Positions 20,230 to 28,429 of a stretch of DNA of 64,000 nt are shown here, piece by piece (position 1 is the first letter of the stretch; every line of letters begins with the position of its first letter). The position numbers and the translations under genes are program-made. A model generated the notes under the pieces. It was not told the DNA's origin. It did not search any database and saw only the letters and a program-made list of their open reading frames with translations. This stretch comes from Phaeovulum molybdatiresistens. Its GTDB lineage: Bacteria; Pseudomonadota; Alphaproteobacteria; Rhodobacterales; Rhodobacteraceae. The stretch covers positions 27,429 through 91,428 of the forward strand of contig NZ_JAMJFX010000013.1 in the NCBI RefSeq assembly GCF_023544865.1, read 5' to 3'.

Positions 20230-21075
20230 TCAGAAATCCAGACCAAGGTCCAGCGTGCGCGCCGAATGGGTCAGCGCCCCGCTGGAGATGTAATCGACCC
20301 CGGTCGCGGCAACCTCGGCGATGCGGTCCAGGCGCATGTTGCCCGACGCCTCGAGCACCAAGCGACCGGCGTTGATGGCGACGGCGGCGCGCAGGGTGGG
20401 GGTGTCCATGTTATCCAGCAAGATGACATCGGCCCCGCCGACGCCAAGCGCCTCTTCCAACTGGCGCAGGCTGTCCACCTCCAGCTCAACCCGCATCATG
20501 TGGCTGCGGGCGGCACGGGCAGCCTGCAGAACCTGACGCACCCCGCCGGCAGCAGCGATGTGATTGTCCTTGATCAGGATCGCATCCGACAGGCCAAAGC
20601 GATGGTTCGACCCGCCGCCATGCTGCACCGCCAGCTTTTCCACCATGCGCAGGCCCGGCGTCGTCTTGCGGGTGCAGGTGATGCGGGCCTTGGTGCCCTT
20701 GGTCTGCGCCACGAACGCGGCGGTCAGGGTGGCAATGCCGCTAAGCCGCCCCGCGAAATTCAACGCGACCCGTTCCGCCATCAGGATCGAGCTGGCCGCG
20801 CCCTCAATCTCCATCAGGGTCGCGCCGGGGGTGCAGGGCTGGCCGTCGGCAACCAGCACGCGGATTTGCAGCACCGGATCGATCAGCCGGAACGCAAGCG
20901 CCGCGATCTGCATGCCCGACACCACGCCCGGTTCGCGTGCGTTCAGCCGCGCCTTGTAGCGCGCGCCCGCGGGAACCACCGCGCGGGTGGTGACATCGCC
21001 CATCGGCGACAGATCTTCGGTCAGCGCGGCGCGGACCAGCGGTTCCAGCAGGAAATCGGGCAGGGGGGCGGTCAT
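20230..21075 (-). CDS. nadC: Nicotinate-nucleotide pyrophosphorylase (quinolinate PRTase)
   Basis: Converts quinolinate and PRPP to nicotinate mononucleotide, the third step of de novo NAD synthesis. The 281-residue product shows ALTEDLSPMGDVTT, the phosphate and quinolinate site RKTTPGLRMVEKLAVQHGGG with SNHRFGLSDAILIKDNH, VELEVDSLRQLEEAL, DVILLDNMDT and LEASGNMRLDRI. The start overlaps the nadB stop by four bases (ATGA), so it is the last gene of nadABC. Confidence 0.98.
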   Translation of the reverse strand: MTAPLPDFLLEPLVRAALTEDLSPMGDVTTRAVVPAGARYKARLNAREPGVVSGMQIAALAFRLIDPVLQIRVLVADGQPCTPGATLMEIEGAASSILMAERVALNFAGRLSGIATLTAAFVAQTKGTKARITCTRKTTPGLRMVEKLAVQHGGGSNHRFGLSDAILIKDNHIAAAGGVRQVLQAARAARSHMMRVELEVDSLRQLEEALGVGGADVILLDNMDTPTLRAAVAINAGRLVLEASGNMRLDRIAEVAATGVDYISSGALTHSARTLDLGLDF

Positions 21076-22634
21076 GCGGTTTCCTCCAGGGCTTGGGCGC
21101 GGATTTGCAACGCCTCGGCAAGGGTCAGGCGCGAACGGTGCGCCTGCGCCGGATCGGCCTGCGGATAATCGGCGCGGAAATGCCCGCCCCGGCTTTCGCG
21201 GCGCAGATAGGCGGCGGCGGCGATCAGCGTAGCGGTAGCGGTCATATTGCGCAACGTTTCCGAGGTCGCGTTGAGCTCAATCTCGGCAATGACAGAAAGC
21301 GCCTGGCGCAGGCCCTGTGCGGTGCGCACGACCCCGACACCATCGGTCATCGCCTGACGCAACCGAGCCACGGCGACCTCATCTACCGCCGCGCCGCCTT
21401 GCGGAAAATCCAGCACAACCGGCGGCGCATCGACCGGGGCGGGAAGCATCGCGGCAATGTCCAGCGCGCAGCGGCGGGCGTAAACCAGCGCCTCCAGCAA
21501 GCCGTTGGACGCAAGCCGGTTCGCCCCGTGCAGCCCCGTGGATGAGGCCTCGCCACAGACCCAAAGATTGCCAAGGCTGGCATGGCCCTGCGGGTCTGTC
21601 GCAACGCCGCCCATGTGGTAATGCGCGGCTGCGGCGACGGGAATGGGCTGCGAAACAGGGTCTATTCCGGCCCTTTTGCAGGCTTCGGCAACCGCGGGAA
21701 AGCGGGTCAGAACCTCGGCGCCCAGCACGGAACGTGTGTCAAGCGCGGGGCGCCGCCCGGCCTGTGTTTCGCTATAGACCGCGCGGGCAACGATATCGCG
21801 CGGGGCAAGTTCGGCATCGGGGTGGACCGTCAGCATGAAGCGTTCACCCGCGCTGTTGATAAGCGTGGCCCCTTCGCCGCGCAACGCCTCGGTCGCCAGG
21901 GGGGCGGGATCTTCGCCCGAGGCGATCGCGGTGGGGTGGAACTGGACGAATTCCGCATCGGCAATGACGGCACCGGCACGGGCGGCCATGCCGATCACCT
22001 GGCCCCGGATGCGCGGCGGATTGGTGGTCACCGCGAACAAGCCGCCGGAACCGCCACCCGCCAGCAGCACCGCGGTGCCTTCGACCAGAATCCGTCCCGA
22101 CGGGAACCCGGCACGTTCGACCCATACCCCGGCCACCTGGCCATCGCGCAGGTCCAGCCCCGAGGCGAGGACACCTTCGGCGACCTGCACGGACGGGGTT
22201 TCCCGAACCGCGGCGATCAGCGTCTGCATGATTTCATGCCCCGCCTGATCGCCCTTGACCCGGACCACGCGCGCGGTCGAATGGGCAGCCTCACGCGACA
22301 TGACATAGCCGCCCTTGGCATCCCGGTCGAAGGGGGTGCCCAGATCGGTCAGGTCAAGGATGTGTTGGCGCGCCTCGGCGGTGACCATCTGCGCGATTGC
22401 CGCATCCACCGTGCCGGCACCGGCGCGCACGGTATCCTGGGCATGGGCCTCGGGCGTGTCGTTAGCGGCCATCGCGGCGGCAACACCCCCCTGCGCCCAG
22501 GCGGATGAGGCCCCGACACCCAGAATTTCCGGCGAGATAACCAGAACCGGATGGGGCGCCAGCTTCAGCGCGGCATAAAGCGCGCCCAGACCTGCGCCCA
22601 CGATGATCACGCGATCAGTGCGGATCGTGGTCAC
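21072..22634 (-). CDS. nadB: L-aspartate oxidase
   Basis: A flavoenzyme that oxidises L-aspartate to iminoaspartate, the first step of NAD synthesis. The 520-residue product has an N-terminal FAD-binding motif (VIIVGAGLGALYAALKLA), the succinate dehydrogenase-like SSAWAQGGVAAA, the catalytic region FVQFHPTAI, and YHMGGVATDPQGHASLGNLWVCGE-type residues near 340-360. The C-terminal helical domain is present. The start is GTG and overlaps the nadA stop (GTGA). Confidence 0.97.
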   Translation of the reverse strand: MTTIRTDRVIIVGAGLGALYAALKLAPHPVLVISPEILGVGASSAWAQGGVAAAMAANDTPEAHAQDTVRAGAGTVDAAIAQMVTAEARQHILDLTDLGTPFDRDAKGGYVMSREAAHSTARVVRVKGDQAGHEIMQTLIAAVRETPSVQVAEGVLASGLDLRDGQVAGVWVERAGFPSGRILVEGTAVLLAGGGSGGLFAVTTNPPRIRGQVIGMAARAGAVIADAEFVQFHPTAIASGEDPAPLATEALRGEGATLINSAGERFMLTVHPDAELAPRDIVARAVYSETQAGRRPALDTRSVLGAEVLTRFPAVAEACKRAGIDPVSQPIPVAAAAHYHMGGVATDPQGHASLGNLWVCGEASSTGLHGANRLASNGLLEALVYARRCALDIAAMLPAPVDAPPVVLDFPQGGAAVDEVAVARLRQAMTDGVGVVRTAQGLRQALSVIAEIELNATSETLRNMTATATLIAAAAYLRRESRGGHFRADYPQADPAQAHRSRLTLAEALQIRAQALEETA

Positions 22635-23683
22635 TTGGACAGGTTCCGCGACAGGTCAATCATCCGCTGCACCGAAATGCGGGCTTTTTCCGAAATCGCG
22701 GGATCGACGACGACCTCTTCGGTCATCGTGTGCAGCGACCACAGGATTTTCTCCAGCGTGATCTTTTTCATGTAGGGGCACATGTTGCAGGGGCCGACGA
22801 ATTCCACCTCGGGCAGGGCGTCGGCGATGTTCGAGGCCATCGAACATTCCGTCACCAGCATCGCCCGGCCCGGCTTTTCGCGGTGCACATAGTCGATGAT
22901 GCCCGAGGTCGAGCCGGAAAAATCCGCCTCGGCCACCACATCGGGGGGGCATTCGGGGTGTGCAATGATGCGGGTGTCGGGCCAGTGGCTGCGAAAATCA
23001 CGCAGGTCCTGGGGGGTGTATTGTTCATGCACGATGCAGGACCCGGCCCACCAGACGACCTTTTTCTGCGGCACCTGCTTGGCCACGTTCTGCGCCAGGT
23101 ACTGGTCAGGCGTCATGATCACCAGATCGCTTTCCATTGCCGCCACGATCTGCGCGGCATTGGAGGAGGTGCAACAGATGTCAGACGCGGCCTTCACCTC
23201 GGCGGTGGTGTTGACGTAGGACACCACCGGCGCGCCGGGGTATTTGGCGCGCATTTCGGCGATGCCTTCGGCAGTGATCGATTCCGCCAGCGAACAGCCG
23301 GCCTCCATGTCCGGGATCAGAACCGTCTTTGCGGGGTTCAGGATCTTGGAAGTTTCGGCCATGAAGTGCACGCCGCACTGCACGATCACATCGGCTTCGA
23401 CCTTGGTCGCCTCGATCGCAAGCTGCAGGCTGTCGCCCACCACATCGGCAACGCCGTGAAAGATTTCCGGCGTCATGTAGTTATGGGCCAGGATCACGGC
23501 ATTGCGATCCCGTTTCAGGGCGTTGATCGCCCGGATATAGGGCGCGTAACGGGCGAAATCCGGGAACGGAACCACGCGATCCATGCGCGCATGGATGTCG
23601 CGCATCTCCTCGGCCAGCGTGACAGAGGGCGCGAGGTCATAGGCCTCGGCCAGGGTGGCGCGCATCGTGGCGAAGTCCAGCAT
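22631..23683 (-). CDS. nadA: Quinolinate synthase
   Basis: The 4Fe-4S enzyme that condenses iminoaspartate with dihydroxyacetone phosphate to quinolinate. The 350-residue product has AVILAHNYMTPEIFHGVADV, VQCGVHFMAETSKIL, SYVNTTAEVKA, HPECPPDVV and CNMCPYMKKITLEKIL. Cluster cysteines are expected in the VQCG, PEC and CNMC segments. Start ATG 23683 follows GGGGAGGA; the open frame continues upstream to 23770 without a better signal. First gene of the nadABC operon. Confidence 0.97.
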   Translation of the reverse strand: MLDFATMRATLAEAYDLAPSVTLAEEMRDIHARMDRVVPFPDFARYAPYIRAINALKRDRNAVILAHNYMTPEIFHGVADVVGDSLQLAIEATKVEADVIVQCGVHFMAETSKILNPAKTVLIPDMEAGCSLAESITAEGIAEMRAKYPGAPVVSYVNTTAEVKAASDICCTSSNAAQIVAAMESDLVIMTPDQYLAQNVAKQVPQKKVVWWAGSCIVHEQYTPQDLRDFRSHWPDTRIIAHPECPPDVVAEADFSGSTSGIIDYVHREKPGRAMLVTECSMASNIADALPEVEFVGPCNMCPYMKKITLEKILWSLHTMTEEVVVDPAISEKARISVQRMIDLSRNLSK

Positions 23684-23750
23684 GGGTAATCCTCCCCCCA
23701 AGACCGAAGACGGATGCCATTTAAGGATTGCGGGGGCCGAGTTCCACGGG

Positions 23751-23774
23751 AAAAGTGCACCTTGGGTCACTTTT
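23751..23774 (-). terminator. Hairpin between dctD and nadA
   Basis: AAAAGTG and CACTTTT form a 7-bp inverted repeat. On the reverse strand an inner ACC-CAA-GGT stem lengthens it, with one bulged base. It ends in TTTT 18-41 bases after the dctD stop, so a terminator for the TAXI-dctBD operon fits best; an operator for nadA is the alternative. Confidence 0.45.
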
Positions 23775-23791
23775 CTGCCGGGCGGGCACGG

Positions 23792-25096
23792 TCAGGCACG
23801 AATTCCATAGCGGTTCATCTTGTCGTTCAACGTCCGCCGCGGCATCCCAAGCGCCTGCGCGGCGCGTTCGGTATTGCCGCGGCAGCGTTCCAGCGTGGCG
23901 CGGATTTCGCGCGCCTCAAACTGTGCCACCCGATCGGCCAGCGTTTCGGCGGGCGCGGCCGCGGCGGGCGGCACATCGGGCAGGTCCAGGCCCAGCGCAA
24001 AACGTTCGGCGGCTGCCTTCAGTTCGCGCACATTGCCGGGCCAGGGTCGGCGCAGCAGGGCCCCACGCAAGGCAAAGGGAAGGTCAGGCAAGGGGCGGCC
24101 ATAGCGGCTTGCGGCAAGGCGGGCGAAATGCGCAAAGATCAGGGTGATATCATCCCCCAGTTCGCGCAGCGCGGGTGTGGCGATTTCGGCACCCGCCAGG
24201 CGGTAGAAAAGATCCGGGCGAAAACTGCCGTCCAGCGTCATCGCCCGCAGGTCGGCCTTGGACGTTGCCACGACCCGAAGCGCCAGCGGGCGCAGACGGT
24301 TTTCGCCCAGCCGTTCCACCTGACGTTCCTGCAGCGCGCGCAGCAACTTGGCCTGAAGCGGGGGCGGCAGGGCTTCGACCTCATCCAGAACCAGGGTGCC
24401 GCCGTGCGCCGACTCAAGCTTGCCCGGCTTTTCCGGCGCCCCGGGAAAGGCACCGGCGGCATGGCCGAACATTTCGGATTCAAACAGTGCTTCGGGCAGG
24501 GCGGCGCAGTTGATCGCGACATAGGGGCCCTGGGCACGGGGGCCCTGGCTGTGCAGGGCGCGCGCCACAAGTTCCTTGCCGGTGCCCGTTTCCCCGGTGA
24601 CGACGACATCAACATCCAGCACGGCCAGCGCGGCAACACGGTCGCGCAGGGCGATGATCGCCGCAGAGTCACCCAGGATCGCGCCGCTTTCCCGAACCCG
24701 CACCGCATCCTGCAGGCGCGCGAGTTCTTCGCGCGTGGCGCGGGCGCGCAGGGTGCGATCCAGCACCATCAGCAGATGGGCCGCATCATAGGGCTTTTCC
24801 AGAAAATCCTCGGCGCCCATGCGGATCGCGCGCACCGCATGGGGCACATCACCATGCCCGGTCAGCATGATGACGGGCAGGTCGCCACCGCGGGCGCGAA
24901 GTGCCTCTAGCAGGGCGAACCCGTCCATGCCGGGCATCCGCAGATCGGTGATCAGCGCATCGGGGTGATCCGGGGCCGCCAGGGCCTGCGCGCCGGATGT
25001 GAACCCCTGCACCCGATGGCCGCCCGCCTCGATCAGATCGCACAGGGCGGCCAGGTGGTCGGCATCATCATCGACAACATGGACAAGCGCGTTCAT
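23792..25096 (-). CDS. DctD-like sigma-54-type response regulator
   Basis: A 434-residue transcription regulator with a receiver domain (residues 1-120; VHVVDDDADH, phospho-Asp in ALITDLRMPGMDG, Lys in LEKPYDA), an AAA+ domain at about 140-370 (Walker A GETGTGKE, Walker B GTLVLDEVEALP) and a C-terminal Fis-type helix-turn-helix (GNTERAAQALGMPRRTLNDK). The sigma-54 contact loop reads GAFPGA instead of GAFTGA. It overlaps dctB by four bases, so the two form a cognate pair, and it ends an operon that starts with a TRAP transporter, its probable target. DctD is inferred from architecture and context. Confidence 0.88.
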   Translation of the reverse strand: MNALVHVVDDDADHLAALCDLIEAGGHRVQGFTSGAQALAAPDHPDALITDLRMPGMDGFALLEALRARGGDLPVIMLTGHGDVPHAVRAIRMGAEDFLEKPYDAAHLLMVLDRTLRARATREELARLQDAVRVRESGAILGDSAAIIALRDRVAALAVLDVDVVVTGETGTGKELVARALHSQGPRAQGPYVAINCAALPEALFESEMFGHAAGAFPGAPEKPGKLESAHGGTLVLDEVEALPPPLQAKLLRALQERQVERLGENRLRPLALRVVATSKADLRAMTLDGSFRPDLFYRLAGAEIATPALRELGDDITLIFAHFARLAASRYGRPLPDLPFALRGALLRRPWPGNVRELKAAAERFALGLDLPDVPPAAAAPAETLADRVAQFEAREIRATLERCRGNTERAAQALGMPRRTLNDKMNRYGIRA

Positions 25097-26868
25097 TCGG
25101 CGGCCTCCTGGCCGGATTGTGCGCGCGGCAGGATTACCGTGACCGTGGTGCCGACGCCCAAGGTGGATTTAATCTCGATGCGGCCGCCGAATTCGGCAAT
25201 GATTGCCTGAGAGATGGCAAGCCCAAGGCCAAGCCCCTCGCCGCTTTCCTTGGTGGAAAAGAACGGCTCGGCCACGCGTTTCAGGTGATCGGGCGCGATC
25301 CCGGCGCCGGTATCCTGCACGGTGATGCGGGCTTCGGGCCCGGTCGTCGTGATGCCGATGGATACCGCGCCATCGGCTCGGCCATCGACCGCGTCCAGCG
25401 CGTTCAGAAGCAGATTGACACAGACCTGTTCCAGCCGGACCGCCCCGGCCCGCACCAAAACAGGCTCTGTTCCGCCAGAAGACGTGGGGTAGACCCCAAC
25501 CGCGCGGGCACGGGGCTGCACCAGTTCCAGCGCGTTTTCCACCGGGGCCGCAAGCGCAATGACGTCCAGGGTATTCGGCTCTTTCCGGCTGAAGGTCTTG
25601 AGATGCTTGGTCGTGCGCTGCATCCGGCGGATCAGCCCGCGCGCGGTTTCGATGCGCGTGGCGGTGCGCGCGGTATCGCCCTGCGGCAGGGACATTTCGG
25701 CGGCGGCAAGCGTCGCCTCCATCGCCGCAAGTGGCTGGCTGATTTCATGGACGATCGCGGCAGACATGCGGCCCAGCGCGGCCATTTTTTCGGAATGGAC
25801 CAACACCTCTTGCGCCGATCGCAGACTGGCTTCGGTCTGGCGGCGGGCCTCAATCTCGCGGGCAAGGGCGCGGGTTCGTTCGGTCACCTTTTCCTCCAGC
25901 AGGTCCGATTGGCGCAGGCGCAGTGCGACCAACTGCCTGCGCTGACGCTGAATTTTCGCGACACCAGCAGCGATCAAAGCCAGAACAGCCACAGCCAGCG
26001 CCCAGGCCGCCGCAGCACCCTGCACCGGCGCGACCGGACCGGCCGCCAGCAGCTGCCAGCCTTCACCGGGAATATCGGCGGTGCGCACGCGCATCATGCG
26101 GCCCACCCCGTCCCGCAGCGCAAATGCATCCGCCGCACCGACCAGAAGCGGTGCGGCGCTGGCGGGATCGGTGCCATCATAGGTGCGCTGTTCGGCCAAC
26201 CGCGCCTGCGCCTGCGACCCCAGCAGGCGCAGCGGGCGATAAAGCCAGGACGGGTCGCCCGACAGAAAGACCACGCCATCGGCATCCGCCAACGCGGTTG
26301 ATGACCGCGCCGAGGCCCAGGTTTGTTGCAGCGGCATCAGGTCGATCTTGACCACCAGAACCCCGGGACCGCGCGCGCCACCCTCAATCAGTGTGGACAA
26401 AAAATATCCCGGCAAGCGTGTGGTCACGCCGATGGCATAGAAACCACCGCGGCCATTGGCCAAGGCATCGGTAAAATAGGGGCGGAAGCCGTAATCCTGG
26501 CCCACGAAACTATCCGCCTGATCCCAGTTCGAGGCCGCAAGGGTCCGGCCCTGCGCATCCATCAGATACAGATGCGTGGCCCCGGTGTGCCGCACCAGCG
26601 TTTCCAGATAGCGGTTTGCGGCATCAATCGCCGCGGGGCTTTCGGGCGCGCGGATCGCATCGCGGATACGCGCATCCTCGGCCGCGACGGCGGGCAGGGA
26701 TCGGAACCGCTCAATCTCGCTTTCAACGGCGCGGGCGGTCAGGATCAACGACTGATCCAGCCGCAGGTCCAGCTGTGACATGCCAATTCGTTGCGCGGTC
26801 ACAAAGGCCAGGACGGCAAGCACCGCCACCGCCAGAAACAGCCAAAGGATGCCGCGCCGCGCCATCAT
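25093..26868 (-). CDS. DctB-like sensor histidine kinase
   Basis: A 591-residue membrane kinase. Two membrane segments (residues 6-26 and about 277-296) frame a periplasmic double-PDC/Cache-type sensor as in DctB (THLYLMDAQGRTLAASNW, GFRPYFTDALANGRGGFYAIG, FLSGDPSWLYRPL). After a coiled coil comes the HisKA region with the phospho-His (MSAAIVHEISQPLAAME) and an HATPase domain (NLLLNALDAVDG, VQDTGAGIAPDHL, GLGLGLAISQAI). It overlaps lhgO and dctD by four bases each. The ligand is unknown; C4- or C5-dicarboxylates are the family expectation. Confidence 0.9.
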   Translation of the reverse strand: MMARRGILWLFLAVAVLAVLAFVTAQRIGMSQLDLRLDQSLILTARAVESEIERFRSLPAVAAEDARIRDAIRAPESPAAIDAANRYLETLVRHTGATHLYLMDAQGRTLAASNWDQADSFVGQDYGFRPYFTDALANGRGGFYAIGVTTRLPGYFLSTLIEGGARGPGVLVVKIDLMPLQQTWASARSSTALADADGVVFLSGDPSWLYRPLRLLGSQAQARLAEQRTYDGTDPASAAPLLVGAADAFALRDGVGRMMRVRTADIPGEGWQLLAAGPVAPVQGAAAAWALAVAVLALIAAGVAKIQRQRRQLVALRLRQSDLLEEKVTERTRALAREIEARRQTEASLRSAQEVLVHSEKMAALGRMSAAIVHEISQPLAAMEATLAAAEMSLPQGDTARTATRIETARGLIRRMQRTTKHLKTFSRKEPNTLDVIALAAPVENALELVQPRARAVGVYPTSSGGTEPVLVRAGAVRLEQVCVNLLLNALDAVDGRADGAVSIGITTTGPEARITVQDTGAGIAPDHLKRVAEPFFSTKESGEGLGLGLAISQAIIAEFGGRIEIKSTLGVGTTVTVILPRAQSGQEAAE

Positions 26869-28064
26869 CCGCCCGGCCCAAGCAGACGCGCGACGATATG
26901 ATCCGCGATCGGAATGGCCGAGGTGGCCGCGGGTGAGGGCGCGTTACAGACATGAAGGCTGTGGCGCCCGTCCATGAACAGGAAATCGTCGATCAGGCGG
27001 CCATCGCGGGCGACGGCCTGCGCGCGCACCCCGGCACGATATGGCGCAAGATCGCGCAATCCGATCCGGTCGCAATAACGCCGCACCTTGCGCAAATACA
27101 ACGGGCGCGCGACCGAGGCGGCAAGTTCCCCCATCGCCGGTCCGAAATTGCGGGCCAACACCCGCCAAAACCCCGGCCAGGCAAGGCTTTGTGCCAGATC
27201 GGATGGCGAAACATCCATCTTTCCATAGCCTTCGCGCTTCATCGCCAGCACCGCATTCGGCCCAACTGTAAACCCGCCATCCATCTTGCGCGTCAGATGC
27301 ACACCAAGGAAGGGGCGTTCCGGATCGGGCACCGGATAGATCAGCCGACGCACCAGATCCTTGGGCTGGTTCAGAATACGGAAATATTCACCACGAAACG
27401 GGATGATACGGAATTGCGGGTCGAGGCCAAAGGCACCGGCCATCCTGTCGGCATGCAGCCCCGCGCAGAAAACGGCCTTTCCTGCAGAAATAGAGCCTGT
27501 TTTTGTGCGGATCGTGACGCCCGTTTCCGCTTCAACTCCACCAAGGACACGGACACCCAGGCGGATTGTGCCGCCGCGTTCGGCAAACAGGCGCGCCATA
27601 TGGGCCGCGACCGCGCCGAAATCGACGATGCCGGTATCTGGGGACCATAGCGCAGCCAGGCTGTGGATGTTCGGCTCCCACTTGCGGGCGGTGTCACCCG
27701 GGATTTGCTCGATGCGGATGCCATTGGCGCTGGCGCGTTGAAACAGCGCCTGCATGCGTGGCAGTTCCGCGGGGTCGGTTGCGACGATCAGCTTGCCGCA
27801 GGTTTCATGCGCAATGCCGTGTTCGTCGCAAAAGACGCGCGTGGCCGCGGCGCCATCGCGGCAGAACCGCGCCTTCAGGCTGCCGGGGGCATAGTAGACA
27901 CCGGCATGGATCACGCCCGAATTGCGCCCGGTCTGATGCTGGGCGACCGCCCCCTCTTTTTCCAGCAAAAGGATGCGCGCGCGCGGGTGCAGCGCCTGAA
28001 GGCGCAAGGCCGTGGCAAGCCCCACGATGCCGCCGCCGACCACCACGAAATCCGCCGTTTCCAT
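26865..28064 (-). CDS. lhgO: L-2-hydroxyglutarate oxidase/dehydrogenase
   Basis: An FAD enzyme of the DAO fold that oxidises L-2-hydroxyglutarate to 2-oxoglutarate, passing electrons to the membrane quinone pool. The 399-residue product opens with FVVVGGGIVGLATALRLQ, then HQTGRNSGVIHAGVYYAPGS, a signature of LhgO, followed by KLIVAT, VDFGAVAAHMARLF, IIPFRGEYF and HVCNAPSPAATSAIPIADHI. It sits between a DUF1850 gene (2-base gap) and dctB (4-base overlap) in the TAXI transporter operon, which suggests that the transporter brings in its substrate or a precursor. Confidence 0.93.
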   Translation of the reverse strand: METADFVVVGGGIVGLATALRLQALHPRARILLLEKEGAVAQHQTGRNSGVIHAGVYYAPGSLKARFCRDGAAATRVFCDEHGIAHETCGKLIVATDPAELPRMQALFQRASANGIRIEQIPGDTARKWEPNIHSLAALWSPDTGIVDFGAVAAHMARLFAERGGTIRLGVRVLGGVEAETGVTIRTKTGSISAGKAVFCAGLHADRMAGAFGLDPQFRIIPFRGEYFRILNQPKDLVRRLIYPVPDPERPFLGVHLTRKMDGGFTVGPNAVLAMKREGYGKMDVSPSDLAQSLAWPGFWRVLARNFGPAMGELAASVARPLYLRKVRRYCDRIGLRDLAPYRAGVRAQAVARDGRLIDDFLFMDGRHSLHVCNAPSPAATSAIPIADHIVARLLGPGG

Positions 28065-28066
28065 AT

Positions 28067-28429
28067 CTAGCCTCCGCAGGGGGCAAGCGTGATTGCATCG
28101 CCGGGGGCTGCGCCCAGTTCGCGACAGTCATCCCCGTCACACAGCCGCCACCCTGCCCGCGTTGCGCCAGAGGCGGCAAGCGTCAGGGTTGGCAGCGGCG
28201 GCAGGGACGGGGCCCAGACCCACCAGCCATCGACCAGGCGGGCGTCGGGGCCCGGATCCATCCCCGCGCCAGAACCTTTCACGGCGGCGCGGGTCAGCTT
28301 CAGGCCAACTGGCGTGATCTGCCACGCTTCTTGCCAGGCGATCCTTTCCACCGAATGTTCCCATTCCAGCGTGAAAGCATCGCCCGACAGCGACAGAAGC
28401 GTGGCCCCGATCATCAGGCAGGCGGTCAT
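28067..28429 (-). CDS. DUF1850 protein linked to TAXI-TRAP transporter
   Basis: A 120-residue protein with a short hydrophobic N-terminus (LMIGATLLSLSG) and a compact beta-rich body with conserved aromatic residues (FTLEWEHSVERIAWQEAW, WWVWAPSLPPLP) and two late cysteines (LCDGDDCRELG). DUF1850 genes usually sit beside TAXI-type TRAP permeases; function is unknown. It overlaps the permease by four bases. Start ATG 28429 is the overlapped one. An accessory periplasmic or membrane role is inference. Confidence 0.8.
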   Translation of the reverse strand: MTACLMIGATLLSLSGDAFTLEWEHSVERIAWQEAWQITPVGLKLTRAAVKGSGAGMDPGPDARLVDGWWVWAPSLPPLPTLTLAASGATRAGWRLCDGDDCRELGAAPGDAITLAPCGG

